Counted from the stretch's first letter, positions 54,702 through 61,733 are shown. The stretch: DNA of 62,281 nucleotides from an uncultured Porphyromonadaceae bacterium (GCA_947177405.1 CAMWUJ010000007.1:1-62281), one strand, 5' to 3'. Notes: generated by a model not told the origin, from the letters alone. A program made the numbers and translations.

Positions 54702-55361
54702 TTAGAAATAATACGTAACACCGACGCCGACTCTGTTTTCTCTAAAACTTAATTCGCCCTTAAGCAAATCGGTTATTCCGAAATCTGCTTCCAAAGAGAT
54801 CTGAAAATTGTTTACAGGTATTCCGACACCAACTTTCCAGGATAGGTCGAATCTCCTCTGCATGTCCCATAGATTAACATATTCAGCCGTATCCTCCTCC
54901 AGTTGATTATTTTTTAATGCCGTTTTCCCGGCAAAAGCATATCTTACTTGCGGACCGGTAAATACATTGAATGCATACCTGTCGGGGATGTCAATAGTGT
55001 ATCCAAATACAAGTGGAATCTGAAAGCACCATTTATATATCTTAGGATCAGTTTCCAAAATTGTGCCATCCGAATCAGGAAACAGGAGATTCTTATATTT
55101 ATATTGAGAATATGCAAGAGAAAGACCGGGCTCAAAATAGAAGTTCTTCCCTAAATAAATGTTGCTGACTCCACCGATGGTAAATCCATAGCCGGGACGA
55201 AACATTGTTACTCCACCTCCATCCCCGTGCCATTTACTCGGAAGTTCAGCATCTAACGATGCTTTTAGACCCCAGATCACTTTATCATCTTGTGCATACC
55301 CGGAGACTGTGAAAAACAACAAAACAAGGATGGATAGAATAAATTTGCGCTTCATATACAA
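54702..55361 (-). CDS. outer-membrane beta-barrel protein (PorT-like)
   Basis: 219 aa. The signal peptide ends at SGYAQ; a second possible start is two codons downstream (55355). The rest alternates short beta-strands typical of the OMP_b-brl family, ending with VGVGVTYYF, a C-terminal aromatic that fits BAM-dependent insertion. Convergent with the thioredoxin-fold gene. The role is unknown; such proteins often support envelope function in Bacteroidales. Confidence 0.75.
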   Translation of the reverse strand: MYMKRKFILSILVLLFFTVSGYAQDDKVIWGLKASLDAELPSKWHGDGGGVTMFRPGYGFTIGGVSNIYLGKNFYFEPGLSLAYSQYKYKNLLFPDSDGTILETDPKIYKWCFQIPLVFGYTIDIPDRYAFNVFTGPQVRYAFAGKTALKNNQLEEDTAEYVNLWDMQRRFDLSWKVGVGIPVNNFQISLEADFGITDLLKGELSFRENRVGVGVTYYF

Positions 55362-55398
55362 ATAGTTAGTAGAATAATCTATTGTATAGATAACGTTT

Positions 55399-55515
55399 CT
55401 AATAAGTATTTATTGCTTTGGGCTTTCCTCCCTCGTTAGCTCCAAGCGTTACTATGAATTGTTCTTTTAGGAGTTTTATAAGAGTGGGAAATCCAATTCC
55501 GCGTGCAGTTTTTAA
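55399..55515 (-). pseudogene. possible remnant of a lost gene (C-terminal fragment)
   Basis: On the minus strand, 38 codons read cleanly after an in-frame stop and look protein-like, with TARGIGFPTLIKLLKE and TLGANEGGKPKAINTY before the stop. There is no start codon in a good context. It might be the tail of a small helix-turn-helix or similar gene. The call rests on amino-acid composition alone. Confidence 0.25.
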
Positions 55516-55576
55516 TCATGAATATTGCCAATGAGATATTATTCACAACACACTCCTTGAATATCAGAAATTTTAC

Positions 55577-55584
55577 TAACTTTG
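55577..55584 (+). promoter_or_regulatory. -7 box four bases before a start codon
   Basis: TAACTTTG ends at 55584 and the ATG begins at 55589, with CTTG 17 bases upstream of the box. As for queF, the mRNA would be nearly leaderless, unless translation begins at the ATG at 55598. Confidence 0.45.
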
Positions 55585-55588
55585 TGAT

Positions 55589-56050
55589 ATGAGAAAAATG
55601 TTTTATCTAATCATACTGACCTGTGTGGGATTTATACACATCTCAGGTTGTACCCATGAGCTGACTTCGACTATATGTGAAAGAGTTGAGGATCAGAAAA
55701 TATTCTATAATCCCGAACAACAACCCGAATATATAAATGGGGGGATTTTTGGATTAGTAAGTGATTTTTACACTATATTGCTACATACCGCTCCTGTAAC
55801 ACAAGATTGTATAAAAGCTCGTGCGATTGTAAAATTCAGTATTTCAGAGGATGGGATTATTGACCCTAACAGTATAATAATCGTGAGAAACAAAAGTGTG
55901 CCTGAAGATTATATGAATGCCGCCATTGAAGCGATCAAAAATCTGGGCAAATTTTACCCTGGAAAAATGAATGGTACGCCGATAAAAGTAACATTGACTC
56001 TACCTGTCCTATATCCCGTTCCGTTAGATAAAATCAGGCCGAGGGAATAG
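55589..56050 (+). CDS. lipoprotein with TonB C-terminal-like domain
   Basis: 153 aa. The lipobox is HISGC at about residues 17-21. Residues 75-145 match the TonB C-terminal fold: KARAIVKFSISEDGIIDPNS, then NAAIEAIKNLGKFYPGK and a final strand. It is anchored by lipid and has no proline-rich spacer, so it is not a classical energy transducer. Related stand-alone TonB_C proteins are common in Bacteroidetes. Context gives no partner. Confidence 0.65.
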   Translation: MRKMFYLIILTCVGFIHISGCTHELTSTICERVEDQKIFYNPEQQPEYINGGIFGLVSDFYTILLHTAPVTQDCIKARAIVKFSISEDGIIDPNSIIIVRNKSVPEDYMNAAIEAIKNLGKFYPGKMNGTPIKVTLTLPVLYPVPLDKIRPRE

Positions 56051-56221
56051 AAAATAGTCGCTAAATATCTCACGAATAACCCCAATAGCAACTATTACCG
56101 AATCGATAATCGAAACCGTTAATATTTTTGAGTTCTGAAACGTACTGCAAAATCTCTCAATGATGTTTTGGTCAGCCTATTATTACAGTTGGCTGATACA
56201 GAATATTTAAACCAATATTCC

Positions 56222-57280
56222 ATGAAAGACTTTCTTAAAATTTGGTTGATCGGTATTATAATCATACTGCTTCATGCTCCTTCGATTAATGCAACCAACA
56301 TTGTAACCTATGTGGTTTCAGACAGTATAGATACACCCTCCGAGAAACTTAAAATAGAACTTGAAAGCCTTTCAAATGAAGATGATAAGGTTAGAATTTC
56401 GGTTAAATTGAAAAGTGCTAATGTGCCTTTTACAATTTATGAAGCTAAGTGGGTGAATTGTGATAATACATATCTCCCATCAGAATCGTTTTCACTAATA
56501 GCACAGACTAATGAGGTGTCCGGTCGGAACACTGAATGGCACATATCGCTTGATTTTCCCTTTTCTGATACATTTGAAGACAATGATGTGTTAATTCTCA
56601 AAACTGATAAAGGTATTGTAAAATGTCCTACATCAACGTCTGGAAAACTAAAGGAAGAGATAGATCTTCTACGCACTGACTATGAAAATAAACTTGATTT
56701 ATCAAATGAAAGTACCAGGAAAGCATGGATATTTTTATATGTCATATTGGTATCTGCTATTATTATAGGATCTACTATTTTCATAATTGTAAAGCGAAGG
56801 TTGTCTCGAAAGAGAAAAGAGATTGAAGAACTTTCAATGCTTATTTCAGAGAGAACAAACCGCAACTGTGAATTAGAAGAACAGGTCAATACACTTTATA
56901 GTAATCGGCTTGATACCCTGAATATGTTGTGTAATGAATATTTTGAAAAAAGCGACTCCGAGAAGGTGAAGCTTTCGCTCTATAATGAGGTTGAAAAACA
57001 CATATTAGCTTTGCGTGATACCAAAAGCATAACGCAACTTGAAAGTATTGTCAATATGTATATGGATAATATACTTGTCAAGGTGCGTGAACAAATGCCG
57101 GAACTGAATAAAAAGGATTTAATATTCCTTACTTATCTTTATGCAGGTTTTTCCCCCCGTGCAGTTTGTATTTTCACCGATATAAAGATTAAGAATTATT
57201 ACAATCGTAGAAGCCGACTTAAGAATCGAATTCTCGAATCAAATGCACCGGATAAAGAAATTTTTGCGTCTAAAATGTAG
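56222..57280 (+). CDS. membrane-bound regulator with C-terminal LuxR-like HTH
   Basis: 352 aa from the ATG at 56222 (MKDFLKIWLIGIIIILLH, a signal peptide); the open frame extends 18 codons further upstream. Residues about 25-150 are extracytoplasmic and beta-rich. A membrane helix AWIFLYVILVSAIIIGSTIF is followed by a basic stop and a coiled coil (about 200-240). The C-terminal 60 residues, with NKKDLIFLTYLYAGFSPRAV and IKNYYNRRSRLKNRI, resemble the helix-turn-helix end of Bacteroidetes TPR-LuxR regulators. The usual TPRs are absent. It may pass an envelope signal directly to DNA. Confidence 0.7.
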   Translation: MKDFLKIWLIGIIIILLHAPSINATNIVTYVVSDSIDTPSEKLKIELESLSNEDDKVRISVKLKSANVPFTIYEAKWVNCDNTYLPSESFSLIAQTNEVSGRNTEWHISLDFPFSDTFEDNDVLILKTDKGIVKCPTSTSGKLKEEIDLLRTDYENKLDLSNESTRKAWIFLYVILVSAIIIGSTIFIIVKRRLSRKRKEIEELSMLISERTNRNCELEEQVNTLYSNRLDTLNMLCNEYFEKSDSEKVKLSLYNEVEKHILALRDTKSITQLESIVNMYMDNILVKVREQMPELNKKDLIFLTYLYAGFSPRAVCIFTDIKIKNYYNRRSRLKNRILESNAPDKEIFASKM

Positions 57281-57382
57281 CCTTAATGATCTGATTATCA
57301 TAATGAGGAAATTTCAAATATTCCACATATTGATTATCAATTAATTAGATACTCTAATGAGGAATCTTATTTTGTAATAGTT

Positions 57383-57414
57383 CTTGGGTAGGTAATATGC
57401 TGATGCTAATTTTG
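57383..57414 (+). promoter_or_regulatory. promoter of the small secreted protein
   Basis: CTTG (57383-57386) and TAATTTTG (57407-57414) are 20 bases apart. The leader to the ATG at 57442 is about 24 bases. Confidence 0.6.
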
Positions 57415-57441
57415 CGGTGTCAAATCCAAAAAATACATCAC

Positions 57442-57774
57442 ATGAAAAAATTATTTCTAATTGCAGTGTTTAGCCTCGTTGTTCTTGGGGCAGCTGCTGA
57501 GATTAAGTTTCAAAGTCTCGACAATCTCAAAGGAACTAACGTAGTGCTTGTAGATGAAGATGCACCGCAGACTATCCACATCACAGATGCCGTTTTATCG
57601 AATAACGGTAGTGACTATTCCGCAAAACAAATAAGGTGCGACATAGTAAATGGGGTTGCTACCTACAAGCTAAAATTCAAGCGACTCACCCTTTTCAAAG
57701 ACTGTAAAGTAACACTTACTGTCAATGGAGAAAAACTCACCATAAATCTTCAGAAGAGTCTGTTGCAAAAATAA
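57442..57774 (+). CDS. small secreted protein, unknown
   Basis: 110 aa from the ATG at 57442, at the head of a signal peptide (MKKLFLIAVFSLVVLGAAA). The mature part is rich in short beta-strands, with LTLFKDCKVTLTVNGEKL and a single pair of cysteines that may form a disulfide. No family was recognised. It has its own promoter and stands just left of the first 22-bp repeat. Confidence 0.65.
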   Translation: MKKLFLIAVFSLVVLGAAAEIKFQSLDNLKGTNVVLVDEDAPQTIHITDAVLSNNGSDYSAKQIRCDIVNGVATYKLKFKRLTLFKDCKVTLTVNGEKLTINLQKSLLQK

Positions 57775-57806
57775 GTGTAACAAACAAACCTTAAACCACC
57801 GGTTTT

Positions 57807-57828
57807 TGGTAAAATTCAGTTACCGGTT
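57807..57828 (+). repeat. left copy of a 22-bp dispersed repeat
   Basis: TGGTAAAATTCAGTTACCGGTT, of which 20 of 22 bases recur at 61758-61779. It is followed by AAAAATTG. It may be an attachment or insertion-sequence end. Confidence 0.6.
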
Positions 57829-57848
57829 AAAAATTGATTTGTTTTGTA

Positions 57849-57899
57849 GGATAGGAGAGTGTGCCGGAGGGGTGCCAACCTTCGGCACGTGCCCTATCT
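57849..57899 (+). repeat. long two-part hairpin
   Basis: GATAGG (57850-57855) pairs with CCTATC (57893-57898). Inside, GTGCCGGAGG pairs with CCTTCGGCAC, leaving a GGTGCCAA loop. No promoter is seen before it and no T-run after it. Confidence 0.4.
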
Positions 57900-58191
57900 T
57901 AGATCGCATTAAAAGTCTTTACTATTTACTATTTCAACACCCTCTTCATCCGTTGCGGAAATTTGTCGTAAGCACATCATTATAGCTCCATACACCAAGT
58001 GTATGAAAAAAACTTATCTATGCTGTTAGTTCTTCCTTTCGCTTAATCAATCTAACCTTTAATACGGGAATTGTATCTACTTGCAACATAATTTTTCTGA
58101 AGCTTATGCTCCACTAAGTTTCTCTCCTCCTGCGAATGTCACAAAATCCGCGACTGCTGCATCTTCAAAGTCAATGACCTTGATGTAATCC

Positions 58192-58222
58192 TTTGATATT
58201 TCGCGAATTATTCGTAACTTTA
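58192..58222 (+). promoter_or_regulatory. near-perfect promoter of the 17-residue peptide unit
   Basis: TTTG (58192-58195), exactly 19 bases, then TAACTTTA (58215-58222); only the last base differs from TAnnTTTG. Confidence 0.6.
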
Positions 58223-58237
58223 CATCAAAGGTAAGAT

Positions 58238-58291
58238 ATGAAAAGCTTTGTTATAATGATATTTTGTGTAATAGCATTACCACTTATGTGA
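58238..58291 (+). CDS. candidate 17-residue hydrophobic peptide
   Basis: ATG at 58238 gives MKSFVIMIFCVIALPLM and a TGA stop. The sequence is one short hydrophobic helix, as in type I toxin peptides, small membrane regulators, or the first half of a signal peptide. It starts about nine bases after the expected transcription start. The stop lies inside a hairpin (AGCATT/AATGCT, 58273-58296) with a following T-run, so the whole unit is only about 70 bases. It could be a real micro-gene, or the relic of a secreted protein whose body was lost. Confidence 0.4.
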   Translation: MKSFVIMIFCVIALPLM

Positions 58292-58300
58292 ATGCTTTTT
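58273..58300 (+). terminator. terminator overlapping the peptide's stop codon
   Basis: AGCATT pairs with AATGCT and an inner CAC pairs with GTG, with a two-base bulge and loop TTAT. TTTTT follows. Confidence 0.5.
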
Positions 58301-58353
58301 ACCTATGTTATAGCTCCATTCTCTTCTGAAAACTTTTGTTGGAGTCTATGCGT

Positions 58354-58361
58354 TATATTTG
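58354..58361 (+). promoter_or_regulatory. -7 box of the toxin-antitoxin operon
   Basis: TATATTTG matches TAnnTTTG exactly; TTTG is present at 58335-58338 but only 15 bases before it. It ends 32 bases before the toxin ATG, just before the operator. Confidence 0.55.
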
Positions 58362-58364
58362 CGT

Positions 58365-58388
58365 AAATGTAATTTATTAATTACATTT
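58365..58388. promoter_or_regulatory. palindromic operator of the toxin-antitoxin operon
   Basis: AAATGTAAT-N6-ATTACATTT has 9-bp perfect arms and lies between the -7 box and the toxin ATG, the place expected for autorepression by the helix-turn-helix antitoxin. A further half-site ATTACATTT is found right after the antitoxin (59033-59041). Confidence 0.65.
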
Positions 58389-58393
58389 GCAAC

Positions 58394-58744
58394 ATGAAAG
58401 TCAGAGAGGTCATAACCTATAAAAATTATTTCGAAGATTTCTTCAAGGAGCAAACCCGAAAGGTTCAAGACAAGATTATCAAAATACTTGATATTCTTGA
58501 ACAAGTTGAGCGTGTGCCGACAACTTATTTGAAATATATTGAAGGTACCAACGGTCTGTTTGAGGTTCGGGTTCAAATGGGCAGCAACATTTTCCGGATA
58601 TTCTGTTGCTTCGATGGCAACAAAATGGTTGTTCTTTTTAGTGGATTTCAAAAGAAAATACAGAAAACTCCACCGGATGAAATTGCACGCGCGGAAAGAA
58701 TTATGGCTGAATACTATAACGATAAAGACAAAAACAATGGATAA
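58394..58744 (+). CDS. HigB/RelE-family toxin (Gp49-like)
   Basis: 116 aa. It starts MKVREVITYKNYFEDFF and contains YLKYIEGTNGLFEVRVQMGS, IFRIFCCFDGNKMVVLFSGF and KKIQKTPPDEIARAERIMAEY, the pattern of phage-derived Gp49-like HigB toxins of the RelE superfamily, which cleave mRNA on the ribosome. The toxin precedes its antitoxin, as usual for HigBA, and overlaps it by eight bases. C-terminal charged residues fit an active enzyme. Confidence 0.88.
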   Translation: MKVREVITYKNYFEDFFKEQTRKVQDKIIKILDILEQVERVPTTYLKYIEGTNGLFEVRVQMGSNIFRIFCCFDGNKMVVLFSGFQKKIQKTPPDEIARAERIMAEYYNDKDKNNG

Positions 58745-59030
58745 TATACAGACACTCGACCAACTGAAAAACAAATATTACGGAGAAATCGGTACTCCCG
58801 AACGCGACCGTCTGGAAAACGAACTTGAAGCACTCCGTATCGGCTACAAAATCAGAACTGCCCGTGAAAGACTTAATCTCACGCAAGAGCAGTTAGCCGA
58901 GCGTGTGGATAAAAAACGACCTTTCATCTCCAAAATTGAAAATGATGGTGAGAATATTACCCTCCGCACTCTTTTTGACATAGTAGAGCGCGGATTAGGA
59001 GGGCGTCTCAAAATCAGCTTTGAGTTCTGA
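58737..59030 (+). CDS. XRE/HigA-family antitoxin
   Basis: 97 aa from the ATG at 58737; a long upstream extension of this frame lies inside the toxin and is a shadow. The helix-turn-helix is KIRTARERLNLTQEQLAERV with RPFISKIENDGENITLRTL. The N-terminal 45 residues are helical and may bind the toxin. It should bind the palindrome at 58365-58388. Confidence 0.85.
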   Translation: MDNIQTLDQLKNKYYGEIGTPERDRLENELEALRIGYKIRTARERLNLTQEQLAERVDKKRPFISKIENDGENITLRTLFDIVERGLGGRLKISFEF

Positions 59031-59081
59031 AAATTACATTTCTTAATTATCGGCCTTTAAGGAAGGAGACATACTATTATT

Positions 59082-59534
59082 ATGAACAAAATCTTCTATA
59101 TTTTACTAATGACTATTATTGCGAACCTCTTCACAGGTTGCGAAGAAGATGATTCGCCGATATTATTCTCAACGGAGAACATCTCAAATCCCCTTAATGT
59201 AAAGATTGAATATTACTCTCCGGATCCCTCTTGTGTTCCGCGTATGTACTATATAACCGCCAACAGCAACCAAAGTGAGATATCAATCAAATGCTGCAAT
59301 TTCAATCAGATAGCGATAGATAAATGCGATTGTGAAGAAGGATCTGATTGGACAGCCAAGTTAATTGATTCTAATACTATTGTTGTTTCATTCAATGAAA
59401 TTGAAAAAGACAATGATCAAGAAACAAGTATTCTGAGTGGATATATTGAAGTTTCAGCAGTCGGGAAGAAAAACAAGGTTACTACAGGTATCAACATCAT
59501 TAGATTAGCAAACTATAACAATCCATTGCCTTAA
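59082..59534 (+). CDS. lipoprotein of unknown function
   Basis: 150 aa. Signal peptide and lipobox LFTGC (cysteine about 20). The mature part carries several cysteines (CVPRMYYITANS, KCCNFNQIAIDKCDCEEGS) that may form disulfides, and otherwise beta-strand-like sequence. A GGAAGGAG purine run lies 16 bases before the ATG, unusual for this genome. No family recognised. Confidence 0.6.
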   Translation: MNKIFYILLMTIIANLFTGCEEDDSPILFSTENISNPLNVKIEYYSPDPSCVPRMYYITANSNQSEISIKCCNFNQIAIDKCDCEEGSDWTAKLIDSNTIVVSFNEIEKDNDQETSILSGYIEVSAVGKKNKVTTGINIIRLANYNNPLP

Positions 59535-59593
59535 TTTGCGTCTTTTCACAACCGTCATAAGGTCCATAACATCGCTACATAAATCAGCAAGTT

Positions 59594-59980
59594 ATGGACT
59601 TCTCTTTTTCCGACCTTAATTTCAACTCAATTGAACACCTGCCCTGCTTTGAGGCTCGTGCAGCGTTTACCGTCAATTCCGCGTCAGTGTTCCGCGAAGA
59701 TATGGATATTGTGCCTACCGTCGTGGACGATAGCCCCTTGTGTATCCCGACTGTCGATAGCACCTATTATCCCATTCCTAACTACGGCGTATTGTTCCGG
59801 GGCAAGTGGTACAACATCAAGCAGCTTAGCGGTATTGCTAAGGAAGCGAAGTTGAAAAACTCCGATCCAATCAAATATCACATCGAGGTCGGAACGAAAT
59901 ATTGGGAATCAATATTCCGTACCGAGGGTATTACTGACCGAAAGAAACAGCAGGAAAGAATTGCCTACCGCGGCGAATGA
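59594..59980 (+). CDS. hypothetical protein, possibly truncated by a stop codon
   Basis: 128 aa without signal peptide. The C-terminal part LFRGKWYNIKQLSGIAKEAK, then YHIEVGTKYWESIFRTEGIT, looks like a folded basic domain, but I do not recognise it. After the TGA at 59978 the same frame stays open for 37 more codons (EEDFVRHIIETIMCSAASDL) up to a stop near 60094, so a longer ancestor may have been cut by a nonsense mutation. It ends before a hairpin with a T-run. Confidence 0.5.
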   Translation: MDFSFSDLNFNSIEHLPCFEARAAFTVNSASVFREDMDIVPTVVDDSPLCIPTVDSTYYPIPNYGVLFRGKWYNIKQLSGIAKEAKLKNSDPIKYHIEVGTKYWESIFRTEGITDRKKQQERIAYRGE

Positions 59981-60067
59981 AATAGCGAGGAAGACTTCGT
60001 CCGACACATCATTGAAACGATCATGTGTTCCGCCGCATCTGACCTCATTCCTCTCTCCGCTTTCAGG

Positions 60068-60094
60068 GTCGCCCTTCGGAGCGGCTCTTTTTAG
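60068..60094 (+). terminator. weak terminator hairpin
   Basis: GTCGC and GCGGC pair (with wobble) around the loop CCTTCGGA and are followed by TCTTTTTA. Confidence 0.4.
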
Positions 60095-60185
60095 TATTCC
60101 CGTTGGTATGCTTGTTGTTGGTGCTGATTTAGATGCTCCTACAAATGCTCGTGATAAACTTTAACATACTTTTCTTCGTTATTAT

Positions 60186-60216
60186 TTTGTAGGTAGCGAA
60201 ATTATTACTAACTTTG
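60186..60216 (+). promoter_or_regulatory. perfect consensus promoter (TTTG-N19-TAACTTTG)
   Basis: TTTG at 60186-60189, exactly 19 bases, TAACTTTG at 60209-60216. No protein gene lies in its direction; a terminator follows within 70 bases. Confidence 0.75.
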
Positions 60217-60221
60217 CGCCA

Positions 60222-60295
60222 GAGTTCATTCCTCATTTGAGGAAAGGAAATCGAAAAACGCAAGCCTTGATGCTCTGCGTTTTTTGCTTTTTATA
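60222..60295 (+). ncRNA. candidate ~75-nt small RNA
   Basis: The unit is framed by a perfect promoter and a strong terminator. TTCCTC-ATTT-GAGGAA (60228-60243) is a first hairpin. The second, AAAAACGCA (60254-60262) with TGCGTTTTT (60276-60284) and inner AGC/GCT, ends in T-rich sequence. No reading frame of note is inside. It is either a free small RNA or the leader of a gene deleted from this place. The terminator also serves the convergent BECR-like gene, whose stop it overlaps. Confidence 0.5.
60254..60285. terminator. bidirectional terminator shared by the small RNA and the BECR-like gene
   Basis: AAAAACGCA and TGCGTTTTT pair; A-run and T-run arms give a U-tract in both directions. It ends six bases before the convergent gene's stop at 60291. 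Confidence 0.7.
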
Positions 60296-60803
60296 GCAGG
60301 TTCGGCAATCGTCTGCGCCTATACTTGTTCATTATTTTGTTTCTCGCGGCATCCTTGCCCTCCAATGAGTATGCGGTCAATAAATAATACGCGGTTCCAT
60401 TCCTTAACGGCTCTAATACAATAACATACTTTTCGTCCACATCGTAAATGTAAGTTCTTATACTTCGAGGTTCTGCTACCGAAAAACACAATCTATTATC
60501 CGGAAGTAATTGCTCTACATGATGGCGTATCCAATGCAATCGCTGAGACCTGCTCATATCAAATTCTCGATGGTTTGTTTCTTTATCTACAACCTTACGG
60601 GTAAGATGATTAAACAGGTTCTCCATAGCTATTTGTCCGTTCTCTTCAGGTGTCGGATAAATAGGTTTCCCATTAAAGTAAAACTTATCGTTATTTTGTA
60701 TATCCCTATCGAATATTCTACGCAACGACATTGTTCTTTGAGCCTCAGGTATACCGATTATATCCAACAGCTCATTGTATTTCTTTGTCAGATTAAATGG
60801 CAT
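60291..60803 (-). CDS. possible BECR-fold ribonuclease-like protein
   Basis: 170 aa. The N-terminal third is helical. The C-terminal half, with SRSQRLHWIRHHVEQLL (H90, H94, H95), RTYIYDVDEKYVIVLEP and AYYLLTAYSLEGKDAARNKI, resembles proteins of the Barnase-EndoU-ColicinE5/D-RelE-like (BECR) nuclease fold. Those use His, Arg/Lys and Ser/Thr residues and no metal. That assignment is from pattern memory and unproven. It starts three bases after the DUF3800 gene, so the two are translated together. Possible roles are toxin, defence effector or phage-type nuclease. No immunity gene is obvious. Confidence 0.55.
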   Translation of the reverse strand: MPFNLTKKYNELLDIIGIPEAQRTMSLRRIFDRDIQNNDKFYFNGKPIYPTPEENGQIAMENLFNHLTRKVVDKETNHREFDMSRSQRLHWIRHHVEQLLPDNRLCFSVAEPRSIRTYIYDVDEKYVIVLEPLRNGTAYYLLTAYSLEGKDAARNKIMNKYRRRRLPNLL

Positions 60804-60806
60804 ATC

Positions 60807-61478
60807 TCAACGTAAATTTATAAAGAACAAGTTCAGCTTGGAAGAATAATTTGTCGCATCCAAAGTATTACCTTGCAGGTATTTTTGAATACGCTCCATA
60901 ATCGCCACCTTTGCCTTATTTTTATGTTCCTTATCGTTATTATAATAGGCAATGGCACCCATTAAAAAGTCAGTAAGCTGCATGAGTAGGCTTTCATTGG
61001 AGCAGATATTTTGAACATTGCGGAATACTCCATATTTCACGTTCAAAATATCTTTCAATCTCCGTACCTTGACAGCACTTAACGTATCCTTAATATCAAG
61101 ATACACATTGTAGTGGTCTAATGTATCTATCTTGTAGTTAAGTAGCTGGGAATACATTTTGTAATAAAAATCATCATACGAAGATGTTTCATCATCGCAT
61201 TTTATTTGAGATTTTTTTATGCCGATAGCTCTAAAACGTAAGTCAGTATCAAAAAAATAATCCACCAAATCAAGATAAAATCTTATCTTTGACATAGATA
61301 CATTGCTCCACTTAATTTCTGCATAGAAATTGTGGAGCTTTTTTAATTCATCAATGCGCTTGGTGTGTCGTCGCACTTGCGGATAGGCACAACTTATCGA
61401 CCCCAAAAACATATAATCTTTGTGGTCGTGTTCTATGTGGCAACTTTCGTCGCAATATATGTTGTAGGTCTTATTCAT
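60807..61478 (-). CDS. DUF3800 protein (predicted RNase H-like fold)
   Basis: 223 aa from the ATG at 61478 (MNKTYNIYCDESCHIE); the open frame runs 29 codons further upstream but crosses the promoter. D10-E11 corresponds to the DE of the DUF3800 start motif, and NESLLMQLTDFLMGAIAYYN is the family's C-terminal signature. DUF3800 is predicted to have an RNase H-like nuclease fold and is frequent near mobile and defence genes. The -7 box TAATTTTG (61488-61495) is nine bases upstream. Confidence 0.8.
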   Translation of the reverse strand: MNKTYNIYCDESCHIEHDHKDYMFLGSISCAYPQVRRHTKRIDELKKLHNFYAEIKWSNVSMSKIRFYLDLVDYFFDTDLRFRAIGIKKSQIKCDDETSSYDDFYYKMYSQLLNYKIDTLDHYNVYLDIKDTLSAVKVRRLKDILNVKYGVFRNVQNICSNESLLMQLTDFLMGAIAYYNNDKEHKNKAKVAIMERIQKYLQGNTLDATNYSSKLNLFFINLR

Positions 61479-61487
61479 AATCAACTG

Positions 61488-61495
61488 CAAAATTA
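61488..61495 (-). promoter_or_regulatory. -7 box of the DUF3800 operon
   Basis: Minus-strand TAATTTTG, nine bases before the ATG at 61478; no clear -33 element. It supports the shorter start. Confidence 0.5.
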
Positions 61496-61573
61496 CGAAT
61501 TTTTCCTGAATTTTCCTGTCTTTTCCACCGCTCTTAACGCGCGGTAACTTCGTGGTGTAATTCACAATACGCC

Positions 61574-61708
61574 ATGTCTAAAACCATATATCACATCTCG
61601 CTCAAAGGCTTCGTCGGAGGCTATGACTTCGACCGCTCGACCGTTGACAAAACCCTCGCCAAGAATGAGGGCACGGAGGTAAACGTGCTTATCGGCAGCC
61701 TCATGTAA
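61574..61708 (+). pseudogene. N-terminal fragment of a ClpP-like (phage/mobile-element) protease
   Basis: 44 codons: MSKTIYHISLKGFVGGYDFD, then EVNVLIGSL and a stop. ClpP-like proteases of Bacteroidales phages and mobile elements begin in the same way and continue VLIDSLGGS with the catalytic region after it. Here the frame breaks at SL-M-stop, just before the right 22-bp repeat, so the gene was truncated there. Confidence 0.6.
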
Positions 61709-61733
61709 TCGGTAATTTTGCATCCACAAAAAA

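Larger units (their letters stand above)
57775..58393. other. 619-base gap with repeat, hairpin and a tiny transcription unit
   Basis: From left to right it holds the left 22-bp repeat (57807-57828), a long hairpin (57849-57899), a short palindrome ATACAC-CAA-GTGTAT near 57992, the tiny peptide unit (58192-58302), and the toxin-antitoxin promoter and operator (58354-58388). A 12-bp direct repeat TTATAGCTCCAT occurs at 57980 and 58308. Confidence 0.6.

Noticed and set aside
59961..60164. 67-codon plus-strand frame after the hypothetical gene
   Set aside because: No family pattern, and it covers a terminator-like hairpin.
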